This document shows, one piece after another, positions 1 through 8,135 of a DNA stretch of 64,000 nucleotides. The notes under the pieces were generated by a model. It saw nothing but the letters and a program-made list of their open reading frames with translations. It did not search any database and was not told the origin of the DNA. Within the stretch, counting starts at the first letter, position 1. The number at the start of each line of letters is the position of its first letter. Both the position numbers and the translations under genes were made by a program. Origin of the DNA: Leifsonia sp. SCN 70-46 (lineage in GTDB: Bacteria > Actinomycetota > Actinomycetes > Actinomycetales > Microbacteriaceae); contig MEFY01000001.1 of assembly GCA_001725325.1 (NCBI GenBank), forward strand, positions 496,001-560,000. The letters are read 5' to 3'.

Positions 1-1
1 G

Positions 2-55
2 GGTGTCGAGGACGGCACCAACGACGGCGAGACGAACGACGACGCCGGCAACTAG
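2..55 (+). CDS. C-terminal end of an unidentified protein (partial)
   Basis: An open frame enters the window from the left and stops at TAG (53-55). It encodes an acidic tail ending GETNDDAGN. It converges on the histidine kinase, with a hairpin between them. The fragment is too short to assign a family; an acidic Asp/Asn-rich end would suit a secreted or surface protein, but that is a guess. Confidence 0.4.
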   Translation, partial: GVEDGTNDGETNDDAGN

Positions 56-70
56 CTAGAGCAGAGGCGG

Positions 71-97
71 GGTCGGTCGACGATCCGTCGGCCGGCC
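71..97. terminator. Hairpin between convergent genes
   Basis: Arms 71-82 and 86-97 pair over 12 bases, with G-T pairs at two places and a 3-base loop. It lies between the partial plus-strand gene and the stop of the histidine kinase, so it could end transcription from both sides. There is no clear T-run. Confidence 0.45.
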
Positions 98-101
98 CTC
101 G

Positions 102-1451
102 TCATTCCAGCGGGAAGGACACCTCGACCGTGAGCCCGTCACCGGGCCGGTTGTCGAGGGCTATGTCGCCACCGGACACCGACACGATTCCGGCGACGAT
201 CGAAAGGCCGAGGCCCGCGCCTCCGCCGGTACGCGCATAGTCGGCCCGTGAGAACCTGTCGAATGCGAGGGGTACGAAGTCTTCGTCCATGCCTCCGGCC
301 GTGTCGGCGACTCGAAGCAGCACGTGCGTATCGCGCGCAGCGAGTGAGAGCTCGATGAGCCCCGTCTCCCCCATCGCGGCGAGGGCGTTGCCCACGAGGT
401 TGTCGCATACGCGGCCGAAGTCGGCATCGCTCACCGCGACCGTGCGGTCGTCACCGAGAGCAGTCGAATATTCGATGCGGATGTCGCGGCCGCCCACGCG
501 CTGCCGCCCGCGATCAGCGGCATCGGAAAGCTCGCGTGCGAGCTCGAGGATTGTCGCGGAGCCGGGCGTCGCTTGCGCGTCGATGCGGGAGAGTTCAAGC
601 ATCGAAGTGGCTAGGGCCGACAGCCGCGCAAGCGTGCGCTGAGCCGCCTGCACGTCAGCTTGCATCTTGGGAAGGGTGTCGGCCTGCCGCTGGGCGAGCT
701 CGAGCTGCGTCTGGATGATCGCGAGAGGCGTGCGGAACTCGTGTGACGCATCTGAGACGATCTGCCGCTCTCGCTCGGCCGAAGTGCGTAGTTGGCTGAT
801 GAGCTCGTTGAGCGTGATGGCGAGGTCGGAGATCTCGTCGCGGGCGGGGCCCACCGGCAGCATCTCGTCGCCCGGTGCGGAGACCAATGTGGCAGCGCTG
901 CGCCTCAGGCGATCGACGGGGCGGAGGGCGGCGGTTCCGATGAACCATGTCGCCGCACCGAAAGCGAGGTTGATCGCGGCGATGCTTGCGATGAGCAGGA
1001 ACGCGACCTGGTTGAGCACGGAGGTCTCGACGTCGTCGCGGTTGGCCGTGATGACCTTCCAGACACCCTTGTCGGTTTCGACACTCGTGACTCGAACGAG
1101 GAAGGTGACGGATCCGGTGGAGACGTTGCGGGTCGCGTCGGGCCCGTCGGTGAGGGCATCGAGTTGAGCGGTAAGCGCATCCGGGAGCGTGTTCACCTGA
1201 GTGACAGCGTCGGGGCTGACGACGGCTACGAGCTGGTCGGCACCCGGCGGGTCTACTTCCTCAGTGCCATCCGCTGTCAGGGCCGTCAGGTACGGACCCT
1301 CGACGTTCTCGAGCACCCTCACTTGGCCGTCGTAGACGATGCGCTGCACCTGGGTGAAGATGACGATCCCCGCGACTATCGAGATGAGGACGGCGATGAT
1401 GAGACTGCCACCCGTGATCCGTGCCCGGATGGTGAACCGGGAAAGGTTCAC
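102..1451 (-). CDS. Sensor histidine kinase, two-component system
   Basis: Membrane sensor kinase of 449 residues. The first membrane segment is about residues 14-34, an extracellular sensor region follows to about 148, and the second segment is about 149-172. Then come a HAMP-like linker, a HisKA domain with the phospho-accepting His237 in SDASHEFRTPL, and an HATPase_c domain with a GLGLSIV glycine box. Its ATG overlaps the stop of the response regulator gene by 4 bases, so the two are co-translated partners. A COG4705 membrane protein and a PAP2 phosphatase precede them in the same unit. The signal sensed is unknown. Confidence 0.93.
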   Translation of the reverse strand: MNLSRFTIRARITGGSLIIAVLISIVAGIVIFTQVQRIVYDGQVRVLENVEGPYLTALTADGTEEVDPPGADQLVAVVSPDAVTQVNTLPDALTAQLDALTDGPDATRNVSTGSVTFLVRVTSVETDKGVWKVITANRDDVETSVLNQVAFLLIASIAAINLAFGAATWFIGTAALRPVDRLRRSAATLVSAPGDEMLPVGPARDEISDLAITLNELISQLRTSAERERQIVSDASHEFRTPLAIIQTQLELAQRQADTLPKMQADVQAAQRTLARLSALATSMLELSRIDAQATPGSATILELARELSDAADRGRQRVGGRDIRIEYSTALGDDRTVAVSDADFGRVCDNLVGNALAAMGETGLIELSLAARDTHVLLRVADTAGGMDEDFVPLAFDRFSRADYARTGGGAGLGLSIVAGIVSVSGGDIALDNRPGDGLTVEVSFPLE

Positions 1452-2137
1452 TTCGTCGTCGCGATCAGCTGGAATCCCACGCCGCGCGCGGTCACGATAC
1501 TCACGGGAGACTGCACGGTGTCGAGCTTCTTACGGACGTAGCTGACGTACTGGTCGACGATGTTCGGGTCGATGTACGACACCGAGCCCCAGATCGAGTC
1601 GATGATCTCCGCGCGCGGCATGACTCGCGTGGCGTTCTCGGCCAGCAGGCGCAGCAGGTCGAACTCGGTGCGACTAAGTCTTAGTTCTTTTCCGCCCGCG
1701 GTGATCTCGTGGCGGGTCAGGTCGATCTGCAAGCCGCCCACATCGAGCCGGGACGCGCCGATCGAGTCACGCCGACGGAGCGCCCTCAACCGAGCGGCGA
1801 GTTCGGCGAACTCGAACGGCTTCGTCAGGTAGTCGTCCGCCCCGACGTCGAGCCCGCGCACCCGATCGTCGACGGCATCCCGTGCCGTCAGCAGGAGGAT
1901 TGCCAGGCCGTTGGTCTGCTCCCGCAGCCGCCGGCAAAGCTCGAAGCCGGACATGCCGGGGAGCATCACGTCCAGCACCGCGATGTCGTAGGGTCCCTCG
2001 GCGGCGAGCGTGATCCCGTCGATACCGTTGTCGGCGAGGTCGACCGCGTAGCCCTCGCCGCGCAGCCCCCTGGCCAGGAGGGCTGCCATCTCGGGCTCGT
2101 CCTCGACTACCAGAATGCGCAGGGCCACGCGGTCCAC
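1448..2137 (-). CDS. OmpR-family response regulator
   Basis: DNA-binding response regulator of 229 residues. The receiver domain has the acidic pair E12/D13, phospho-acceptor D56 in VLDVMLPG, and the conserved lysine K106 in DYLTKPF. The C-terminal winged helix is of OmpR type (LRLSRTEFDLLRLLAEN, then the PRAEIIDSIWG region). The start is GTG. It overlaps the kinase start by 4 bases and lies 19 bases after the COG4705 gene. The likely targets are this unit and the divergent second COG4705 gene, but no operator is recognisable. Confidence 0.93.
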   Translation of the reverse strand: MDRVALRILVVEDEPEMAALLARGLRGEGYAVDLADNGIDGITLAAEGPYDIAVLDVMLPGMSGFELCRRLREQTNGLAILLLTARDAVDDRVRGLDVGADDYLTKPFEFAELAARLRALRRRDSIGASRLDVGGLQIDLTRHEITAGGKELRLSRTEFDLLRLLAENATRVMPRAEIIDSIWGSVSYIDPNIVDQYVSYVRKKLDTVQSPVSIVTARGVGFQLIATTK

Positions 2138-2156
2138 CTTCCGTTGTGTTGCGATA

Positions 2157-2960
2157 CTAGGCGGCTACGGGCTCGAGTGCGGCCGCTCGGCGCTGACGCC
2201 CGACCTTGATTCCGAGGTAGGTGGCGACCGCGACGATGACGACCAGGAAGACAACGCTCGTTGCCGTGGCCCCGATACCGAGGCCGCCGTCCGCGGGAGC
2301 CTGTGACAACAGGTCACCGATGGACGCGCCGAGCGGACGGGTGAGGACGTACGCCGCCCAGAAGCAGAAAACGACGTTCGCGTGGAAGACGAATCGAGCG
2401 ATCACGATCACCCCGATGAGCGAGGCGAACAGGATGACTCCCACCAGGTACCCGAGCCCGAGGCCCTCGGTGATCAGGTCACCCGACGCAGTGCCCAGCG
2501 CGAAGGTGAACAGGATTGCCACCCAATAGAACGCCTCCCGGCGGCGCGTGAAGATGGTGTGGATGGAGAGCGTGCGCTCCCGGTAGAACCAGATACCGAA
2601 CGTGACGGCGAGGAGCACACTGAAGATGATCGTGCTCACCCACAGCGGGAGGCCGATGACATCAGTCAGGTTGTCGGTGATGAGGGTTCCCACCACGCTG
2701 ATGAGAACGACGACGGTCCAGTAGGCGCCCGAGGTGTAGCGCTTGGTAACGAACTGCGCGATCAGCGCGGCAATGAGAAGCGCCCCCATGATGTAGGTCG
2801 TGATTTGAAGACCGAGCCCAACGTCGACGTTGAGGTAGTCGGCGAAGGTCTCACCCGTGGTGGTTGAGAGGATCTTGATAACCCAGAAGGCGAAGGTGAT
2901 CTCGGGCACCCTGTTGAACAGGATGGTGCGTACGTGCTCAGGCAGAGTGGAATTTGTCAT
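2157..2960 (-). CDS. COG4705-type multi-pass membrane protein
   Basis: About 267 residues with roughly seven to eight hydrophobic segments, matching the uncharacterised COG4705 membrane family; no enzymatic motif is seen. It begins near LFNRVPEITFAFW. I chose ATG at 2960; a GTG two codons upstream is possible. It lies 29 bases after the PAP2 gene and 19 bases before the response regulator, so all four minus-strand genes look like one operon. A second copy of the family (3731-4486) lies on the other side of the PAP2 gene. Its role is unknown; a link to the two-component system is inferred from position. Confidence 0.8.
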   Translation of the reverse strand: MTNSTLPEHVRTILFNRVPEITFAFWVIKILSTTTGETFADYLNVDVGLGLQITTYIMGALLIAALIAQFVTKRYTSGAYWTVVVLISVVGTLITDNLTDVIGLPLWVSTIIFSVLLAVTFGIWFYRERTLSIHTIFTRRREAFYWVAILFTFALGTASGDLITEGLGLGYLVGVILFASLIGVIVIARFVFHANVVFCFWAAYVLTRPLGASIGDLLSQAPADGGLGIGATATSVVFLVVIVAVATYLGIKVGRQRRAAALEPVAA

Positions 2961-2989
2961 GCCCACACAATCCCGGGGTTGGCTTACGG

Positions 2990-3637
2990 TCAGCCCGTGA
3001 TCGGGGCCCGGTCCGGTGAAGGTTCTTTCAGAATGCGAGCCCTACCGGCGCTCACTGACGCAGCAACGACAAGCGCAACGGATGCCCCCAGCACCGCGCC
3101 GGCGAGCACGTCGGAGAGCCAGTGCACCAACAAGTAGTTGCGGCTGACGGCCATGAGCGGGATCCACACGGCCGCGAGGACCCGCGACCACACATACGGA
3201 AACGCGATGGCCAAAGCGACCGTGATCGCCGCCGCTGTCGTGGTGTGACCCGAAGGGAACGACGTCGAACCGGCCGGAACTATCCCATCGGTGGGTCGCG
3301 GCCGCGCCACCGCCGTCTTGATGAGCGACGCGACTCCGGATGCCACGGCGACCGTCAGCGCGACCGAGACCGCCGAGGCGAAGTGGCGCCTCGCGGCGAG
3401 GCCTGCAACGATCACCACCGTGACGATGGTCATCGAGAGCGTCCCTCCAGCAATGTTGAGGAATCGGGCCACCGCGTCGGCCACGGGGTTGTGCTGGGCC
3501 ACGAGGAAGTCGTGCCAGGGCTGATCGAGTCCGAACGGCAGGTCAGCACCCGTGGTCGCGATGACGAGTCCGGCCACGATGACGATCGAAATGCCGAGGG
3601 CACCGACGAAGGCCGCAGGTGGTCTGGATCCGATCAT
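2990..3637 (-). CDS. PAP2-family membrane phosphatase
   Basis: Type 2 phosphatidic acid phosphatase-like protein of 215 residues with about six membrane segments. The three catalytic boxes are all present: KTAVARPRP, FPSGHT and SRNYLLVHWLSDV. The two histidines and the arginine that form the phosphoenzyme pocket are therefore intact. Such enzymes dephosphorylate lipid phosphates or undecaprenyl pyrophosphate at the outer face of the membrane. It is the first gene of the unit that ends with the two-component system. The actual substrate is not evident. Confidence 0.88.
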   Translation of the reverse strand: MIGSRPPAAFVGALGISIVIVAGLVIATTGADLPFGLDQPWHDFLVAQHNPVADAVARFLNIAGGTLSMTIVTVVIVAGLAARRHFASAVSVALTVAVASGVASLIKTAVARPRPTDGIVPAGSTSFPSGHTTTAAAITVALAIAFPYVWSRVLAAVWIPLMAVSRNYLLVHWLSDVLAGAVLGASVALVVAASVSAGRARILKEPSPDRAPITG

Positions 3638-3730
3638 CCCCCGACGCTAGGGAGGCCGACTGTGCGCATCGGTGGCACAGGGCATCCCGCTTCTGAAAGT
3701 GTTCTCACGGAAGTGCCCCGATCCGGCGGC

Positions 3731-4486
3731 ATGAAACGGGTGCCACCCTGCGAGGATCTGCCGGTGCTCATCAACCGTGTCCCTCAGGTCACCGCCCTGT
3801 TCTGGATCCTCAAGCTCCTCACCACGGGAATCGGCGAGACGGCCTCGGACTTCCTTGTGAAGTCCTTTGACCCGGTCCCCGTAGTTCTCGGTGCGGCGGC
3901 CCTCTTCGTTGTCACGTTCATCCTCAAGGTCTCGGCCGCACGGTACTCCCCGTGGCGTTACTGGCTCTTCGTGCTCATGGTCGCCGTGTTCGGCACCATG
4001 GTGGCGGATGTCACGCACCTCGCGCTCGACGTGCCCTACGCCGTGTCCACTACCGTCTTCGCCGTCGTCCTCGGGGTTGTCTTTGTGGTGTGGTGGCGCG
4101 TCGAGCGCACGGTCTCGATCCATGACGTCACTTCCCGGCGACGCGAGATCTTCTACTGGTCAGCGGTGCTCGTGACTTTCGCGCTCGGCACGGCGTTCGG
4201 CGATCTCACCGCAGTCACCCTCGGGCTCGGCTACCTCGCATCGGGCCTGATCTTCGCGGTGCTGTTCGCGCTACCGCTCGTACTGACCAGTCTCCGCGTC
4301 GCCGAGATCACGACCTTCTGGATCGCCTACGCACTCACCCGTCCGCTCGGTGCCTCGTTCGCCGACTGGATCGCCGTCGATGGCGCCCGCGGAGGGCTCG
4401 CCGCTGGCACGGGCGTGGTGAGCGTCGTCGGCCTAGCAATCATCGCGGTCGTCATCGCCGTCGCCCAGCGGCGACAGCCTTCCTGA
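3731..4486 (+). CDS. COG4705-type multi-pass membrane protein, second copy
   Basis: 251 residues, clearly related to the protein at 2157-2960. Both share an INRVPQVTALFW/FNRVPEITFAFW start, a central V(E)RTxSIHxxxxRRRE segment and a C-terminal ALTRPLGAS motif. I chose ATG at 3731 because it aligns the N-terminus with the paralogue; the frame is open much further upstream but that part is antisense to the PAP2 gene. It is transcribed away from the PAP2/two-component unit. Function unknown; the conserved histidines and arginines between membrane segments suggest transport or signalling, which is inference. Confidence 0.78.
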   Translation: MKRVPPCEDLPVLINRVPQVTALFWILKLLTTGIGETASDFLVKSFDPVPVVLGAAALFVVTFILKVSAARYSPWRYWLFVLMVAVFGTMVADVTHLALDVPYAVSTTVFAVVLGVVFVVWWRVERTVSIHDVTSRRREIFYWSAVLVTFALGTAFGDLTAVTLGLGYLASGLIFAVLFALPLVLTSLRVAEITTFWIAYALTRPLGASFADWIAVDGARGGLAAGTGVVSVVGLAIIAVVIAVAQRRQPS

Positions 4487-4519
4487 AAGCCTTCGCACTT
4501 CGTACGCGTGGTCTTCACC

Positions 4520-4525
4520 TAGGGT
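4520..4525 (+). promoter_or_regulatory. -10 element, leaderless promoter of the FetB-like gene
   Basis: TAGGGT ends 7 bases before the ATG at 4533, so the transcript would begin at or next to the start codon. No Shine-Dalgarno sequence is present. Confidence 0.5.
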
Positions 4526-4532
4526 CATCGGT

Positions 4533-5255
4533 ATGGGCCTGTGGATCGGAACGGCGGTGGCTCTGATGCTGCTTGCGGCGATCGCCACGCTCGGGCTCAG
4601 TGGCTTCCGGATCGCTCAGCCGCGAGCTGCCCTGTTCGCGCTACTGCGAGCGGTGCTGCAACTAGGTGCGCTGAGCCTGGTACTCACGGGCATCCTGAAA
4701 GACCCGGTCTGGGTCGGGATCGGTCTCGGCGTGATGTTCGCCGCGGCTGTCGGCACGGCCGCGCGGCGCTCGCGATCCCCTCTGCTCCCGTTGGCGGCAT
4801 CCATGCTTATCGGCCCGCTCGTGGTCATGACCATCGTCTTCCTGACGGGAGCCATCGAGTTTTCCCCTCGATACGTGCTTGCGATCGGTGGCATCGTCAT
4901 CGGCAACACGATGACTATCGCGATCCTCACGCAGCGCGTCTTTCGCACCTCGGTACTCGACCACTGGGACGAGGTCGAGGGCTGGCTCGCACTCGGCGCC
5001 ACCCCGCGCCAGTCGACACTCGACCTCGGGCGCCGCGCCATCCACACCGCCCTCCTGCCGTCGATCGACCAGACTCGGACGACGGGGATCGTGGTGCTGC
5101 CCGGCGCGTTCGTCGGCGCGATCTTCGCCGGGGCCTCGCCCCTCGAGGCCGGAAGATTCCAAGTCGTCGTGCTCGCCTGCATCCTCGCCGCCGGCGTGCT
5201 CACGAGCGTGACCCTCGCCCGGCTGAGTGGCTCTGTGGCAGAGCGCGCTACCTGA
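4533..5255 (+). CDS. FetB/UPF0014-family ABC transporter permease
   Basis: 240 residues with about six membrane segments and the UPF0014 signatures SPRYVLAIGGIVIGNTMT, an EGWLALGATPRQS-type segment and LPGAFVGAIFAGASPLEAG. In E. coli the FetAB pair exports iron and protects against oxidative stress. No ATPase partner (FetA-like) lies next to it in this window, which is unusual for the family. The gene appears leaderless (-10 at 4520-4525). The permease family call is firm; iron as substrate is by homology only. Confidence 0.85.
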   Translation: MGLWIGTAVALMLLAAIATLGLSGFRIAQPRAALFALLRAVLQLGALSLVLTGILKDPVWVGIGLGVMFAAAVGTAARRSRSPLLPLAASMLIGPLVVMTIVFLTGAIEFSPRYVLAIGGIVIGNTMTIAILTQRVFRTSVLDHWDEVEGWLALGATPRQSTLDLGRRAIHTALLPSIDQTRTTGIVVLPGAFVGAIFAGASPLEAGRFQVVVLACILAAGVLTSVTLARLSGSVAERAT

Positions 5256-5445
5256 AGTGTCTCGTCTGGAATCTCTCGGGCGCCGCTCTCTGGACGGCCA
5301 CTCTCACGACTCTGGGCGCGTCAGGTACGCCGTCTTGAGATGTACCCAGACGTTCGATTCCTCACCATGGGCCGCGTTGGACCATAACGCTAAAACTGAC
5401 CCAACCTCCGCCCAAACAATGGGAAGTTGACCCGCACCGCGTCGT

Positions 5446-5518
5446 GCCCCGGCAGGGACTCGAACCCTGACTACAACGATTTTAAGTCGCTTGCCTCTGC
5501 CAATTGGGCTACCGGGGC
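5446..5518 (-). tRNA. tRNA with UAA anticodon, nominally tRNA-Leu, short variable loop
   Basis: A 73-base cloverleaf: acceptor arms GCCCCGG/CCGGGGC, D stem GCC/GGC, anticodon stem AGCGA/TCGTT with loop CTTAAAA giving anticodon UAA, a 5-base variable loop (GTAGT), and T stem CAGGG/CCCTG around TTCGAGT. The discriminator base is A, as in leucine tRNAs, and CCA is not encoded. Bacterial leucine tRNAs normally have a long variable arm; this one does not. Its 3' end faces the lower-GC region 1-5.4 kb. Confidence 0.85.
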
Positions 5519-5541
5519 GGCAGCCCCACGGTACTCGCTGG

Positions 5542-6861
5542 CTACGCCTTCGGGCGGGAGGCGAACTCCTCGAACGCGGCGCGCGGGTGGATGCGCGTCT
5601 CGAACGAGGCGATGTCGCGGCCCACGAGGAAGTTGACGATCCAGTTGGCGAAGACGCGCGTCTTGCGCTCCCACATGGGCATCGCGAGGCCGTGGTAGCC
5701 ACGGTGCATAAACCACGCGAGGAGGCCCTTGACGGCGATGTTGCCCGACTGGAACACGCCGTTGTAGAGGCCGAGGCCCGCGACGGCGCCCTGGTTCTTG
5801 TGGAAGTACTCCTTGGGAGCCTCGCCGCGCAGGTCGGCGACGATGTTCTTCGCGAGGAGCTTGGCCTGGCGCACCGCGTGCTGCGCGTTGGGAACGCAGA
5901 AGCCGCCCACGCCGCCGCCCGACAGGTCGGGCACCGCGGCGACATCGCCCGCGGTCCACGCGTCGGCGATCACGCCGTCGTCGCCCACGATCTGCAGGGT
6001 GGCGTTGGCGCGCAGTCGGCCGCGCTCCTCGATCGGCAGGTCGGTGTTGCGGATGACCGGGTTGGCCATGACACCCGCTGTCCACACGATCGTGTCGGAC
6101 TCGAACTTCTCGCCCGTCGACAGCTCGATGACGCCGTCGGTCGCCGAGGCGAGCTGGGTGTTGAGGTGGATCTGCGCACCGCGCTGGGCGAGGCTCTTGA
6201 TGACCCAGAGGGCCGTCTTCTCCTTGACCTCGGGCATGATGCGCCCCATGGCCTCGATGAGGTGGAAGTGCGTGTCTTCGAACGTGATCGTCGGGTAGCG
6301 CTTCACGAGCGACGACGCGAGGCTGCGCATCTCGGCGAACGCCTCGATGCCCGCGAAGCCGCCGCCGACCACGACGAACGTGAGCAGGCGCTTCTTCTCG
6401 GGGCCGTCGGGCAGGTTCGACGCCTTGTCGAAGTTGGTGAGGATGCGGTCGCGCACGGCGACCGCCTCCTCGATGTTCTTCATGCCGATGGCCTGGTCGG
6501 CGACACCGGGGATGGGGAACGTGCGGCTCACGGCACCCGCGGTCATGACGACCACGTCGTAGCTCTCGGTCCACGGCTCGCCCACGGCGGGCGTGATGGT
6601 CGCCGTCTTGGACGCGTGGTCGACGTGCGTGACCTTCGCGGTGACGACGCGGGTCTTCTTGAGGTGGGCGCGGTGCGCGACGATCGCGTGGCGCGGCTCG
6701 ATGGAACCCGCGGCGACCTCGGGGAGGAAGGGCTGGTACGTCATGTACGGCAGCGGGTCGACCATGGTGACCTCGGCCTCGCCGCGGGAGAGCCACTTCT
6801 CCAGCTTGAGAGCAGTGTAGAACCCGGCATAGCCGCCGCCGACGATGAGAATCTTGGGCAC
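5542..6861 (-). CDS. ndh: Type II NADH dehydrogenase / FAD-dependent oxidoreductase
   Basis: 439 residues with two Rossmann folds: VGGGYAG at residues 8-14 binds FAD, and VVVGGGFAGIEAF near residue 165 binds NADH. The WTAGVMANP and WTAGDVAA segments are typical of NDH-2. The C-terminus is amphipathic and rich in aromatic residues, as in monotopic NDH-2, which passes electrons from NADH to menaquinone without pumping protons. The start is GTG. It is the last gene of the eno / ftsB-like / DUF501 / protease block, 38 bases after the protease, with an AGGAGA ribosome site of its own. Confidence 0.9.
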   Translation of the reverse strand: MPKILIVGGGYAGFYTALKLEKWLSRGEAEVTMVDPLPYMTYQPFLPEVAAGSIEPRHAIVAHRAHLKKTRVVTAKVTHVDHASKTATITPAVGEPWTESYDVVVMTAGAVSRTFPIPGVADQAIGMKNIEEAVAVRDRILTNFDKASNLPDGPEKKRLLTFVVVGGGFAGIEAFAEMRSLASSLVKRYPTITFEDTHFHLIEAMGRIMPEVKEKTALWVIKSLAQRGAQIHLNTQLASATDGVIELSTGEKFESDTIVWTAGVMANPVIRNTDLPIEERGRLRANATLQIVGDDGVIADAWTAGDVAAVPDLSGGGVGGFCVPNAQHAVRQAKLLAKNIVADLRGEAPKEYFHKNQGAVAGLGLYNGVFQSGNIAVKGLLAWFMHRGYHGLAMPMWERKTRVFANWIVNFLVGRDIASFETRIHPRAAFEEFASRPKA

Positions 6862-6899
6862 GAGTGGTGGTCTCCTAGAAGGGGATGTAAGCCACTAAT

Positions 6900-8135
6900 C
6901 TACTCTGTCCGGCGGGGTGCCCTTGCACGTCGCACCGCCCTGGCGATGACCGCCGCGAGCAGACCGCCGAAAGCGAGCACGACCCCGAGCGGGATGCCGA
7001 CGTTGCGCAGCATGTTCACCGTCGGCAGCACCGTGCCGAGCGGGTTCACGGGCCCCGCCACGACGGGGTCGGGAGCCACCGTCGCCGTGCCCGTCGGGAT
7101 GGGCACGGGCGTCGAGGCGGCCCTGCGGTAGACCTTGATCCACTCCGCGAGCGACCCCATGGGGTTCTCGGTCACGCGCGGCACGGTGGCGGTGACCGCG
7201 GCTGCCGCGTCCACGAGCCCGAAGCCGTAGATCGCGTCGGTGCCGGGAGTTCCCGCATCCTTGGCCGTCGCGACGACGCGCTGGATGACGTTCGCCGCGT
7301 CGAGCTCGGGGTGCGCCGCGCGCACGAGCGCGACGATGCCCGCGACGATGGGGGTGGCGCCGCTCGTGCCGTTCCACATGACGTGCCCGCCGCCGGGGGT
7401 CGCCCCGACGAGGTCCTCGCTCGGGGCCGCGACCCCGATCGTGATGCCCTGCGAGGATGCGTCGAAGCTCGCCTGCCCGTTGGCGTCGACCCCGGCGACC
7501 GTGAGCACGCCGGGCATGGTCGCGGGCGCGCCGACCTGGGTGGTGCCGCTGCCCCGGTTGCCCGCGGCGGCGACGATGACGACGTCGTGGTCCATGGCGT
7601 AGAGGAACGCGTCGTCCCAGCTCGTGGGCCACTCGAGGGTGTTGCGCGTGAGCGACATGTTGATGACGTCCGCCCCCGCGTCGACGGCGTAGCGCACGGC
7701 CGCGGCGATCTGGTCGTCGTCGGAGACGCTGCCCTGGCCGAAGCCGATCGAGATCGGCAGGATGGTCGCGGCGGGGGCCGCCCCGATGACGCCGTTGGTG
7801 CCGCCCGAGCCGCGGCCCGCGGCGAGCGAGGCGACCATGGTGCCGTGGTCGCGGTCCTGGGCCGGGCCCACGGGCGTCTGGCCGTCGGGCGATCCGAGCC
7901 CCGAGAAGTCTGCGCCGGAGATGACGGCGCCCCTGAGCTCGGGCACGGTGCCGTCGACGCCCGTGTCGATGACCGCGATCGTCACGCCCGCGCCCTGCGT
8001 GGTGTTCCAGGCCGTGCGGATGCCGTACCCGTCGAGCCAGTACTCCGCGTCGCGCACGGGGTCGGCATGCACGGGCGACGCGACGAGCGCGACGGACGCG
8101 GCGACGAGGATGCCCGCGACGAGCCCGCGCCTCAC
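6900..8135 (-). CDS. Secreted, membrane-anchored S8 subtilisin-like (mycosin-like) protease
   Basis: 411 residues. A signal peptide (about residues 1-25, ending PVHA-D) is followed by the catalytic triad Asp57 (VIDTGVDG), His97 (DRDHGTMVA) and Ser258 (NGTSGATP), with the oxyanion asparagine in AAAGNRGSG. A C-terminal membrane segment (near VVLAFGGLLAAVIA) is followed by an Arg-rich cytoplasmic end, the mycosin layout. The GTG start overlaps the stop of the DUF501 gene by 4 bases; longer frames upstream are the DUF501 gene read out of frame. No type VII secretion genes are in the window. Targets are unknown. Confidence 0.9.
   Translation of the reverse strand: MRRGLVAGILVAASVALVASPVHADPVRDAEYWLDGYGIRTAWNTTQGAGVTIAVIDTGVDGTVPELRGAVISGADFSGLGSPDGQTPVGPAQDRDHGTMVASLAAGRGSGGTNGVIGAAPAATILPISIGFGQGSVSDDDQIAAAVRYAVDAGADVINMSLTRNTLEWPTSWDDAFLYAMDHDVVIVAAAGNRGSGTTQVGAPATMPGVLTVAGVDANGQASFDASSQGITIGVAAPSEDLVGATPGGGHVMWNGTSGATPIVAGIVALVRAAHPELDAANVIQRVVATAKDAGTPGTDAIYGFGLVDAAAAVTATVPRVTENPMGSLAEWIKVYRRAASTPVPIPTGTATVAPDPVVAGPVNPLGTVLPTVNMLRNVGIPLGVVLAFGGLLAAVIARAVRRARAPRRTE

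Noticed and set aside
6900-8135. Mycosin-like protease as a sign of a type VII secretion locus
   Set aside because: No Ecc, EsxA/B or related genes are in the window; the neighbours are divisome-linked, and this order is ordinary for the group.
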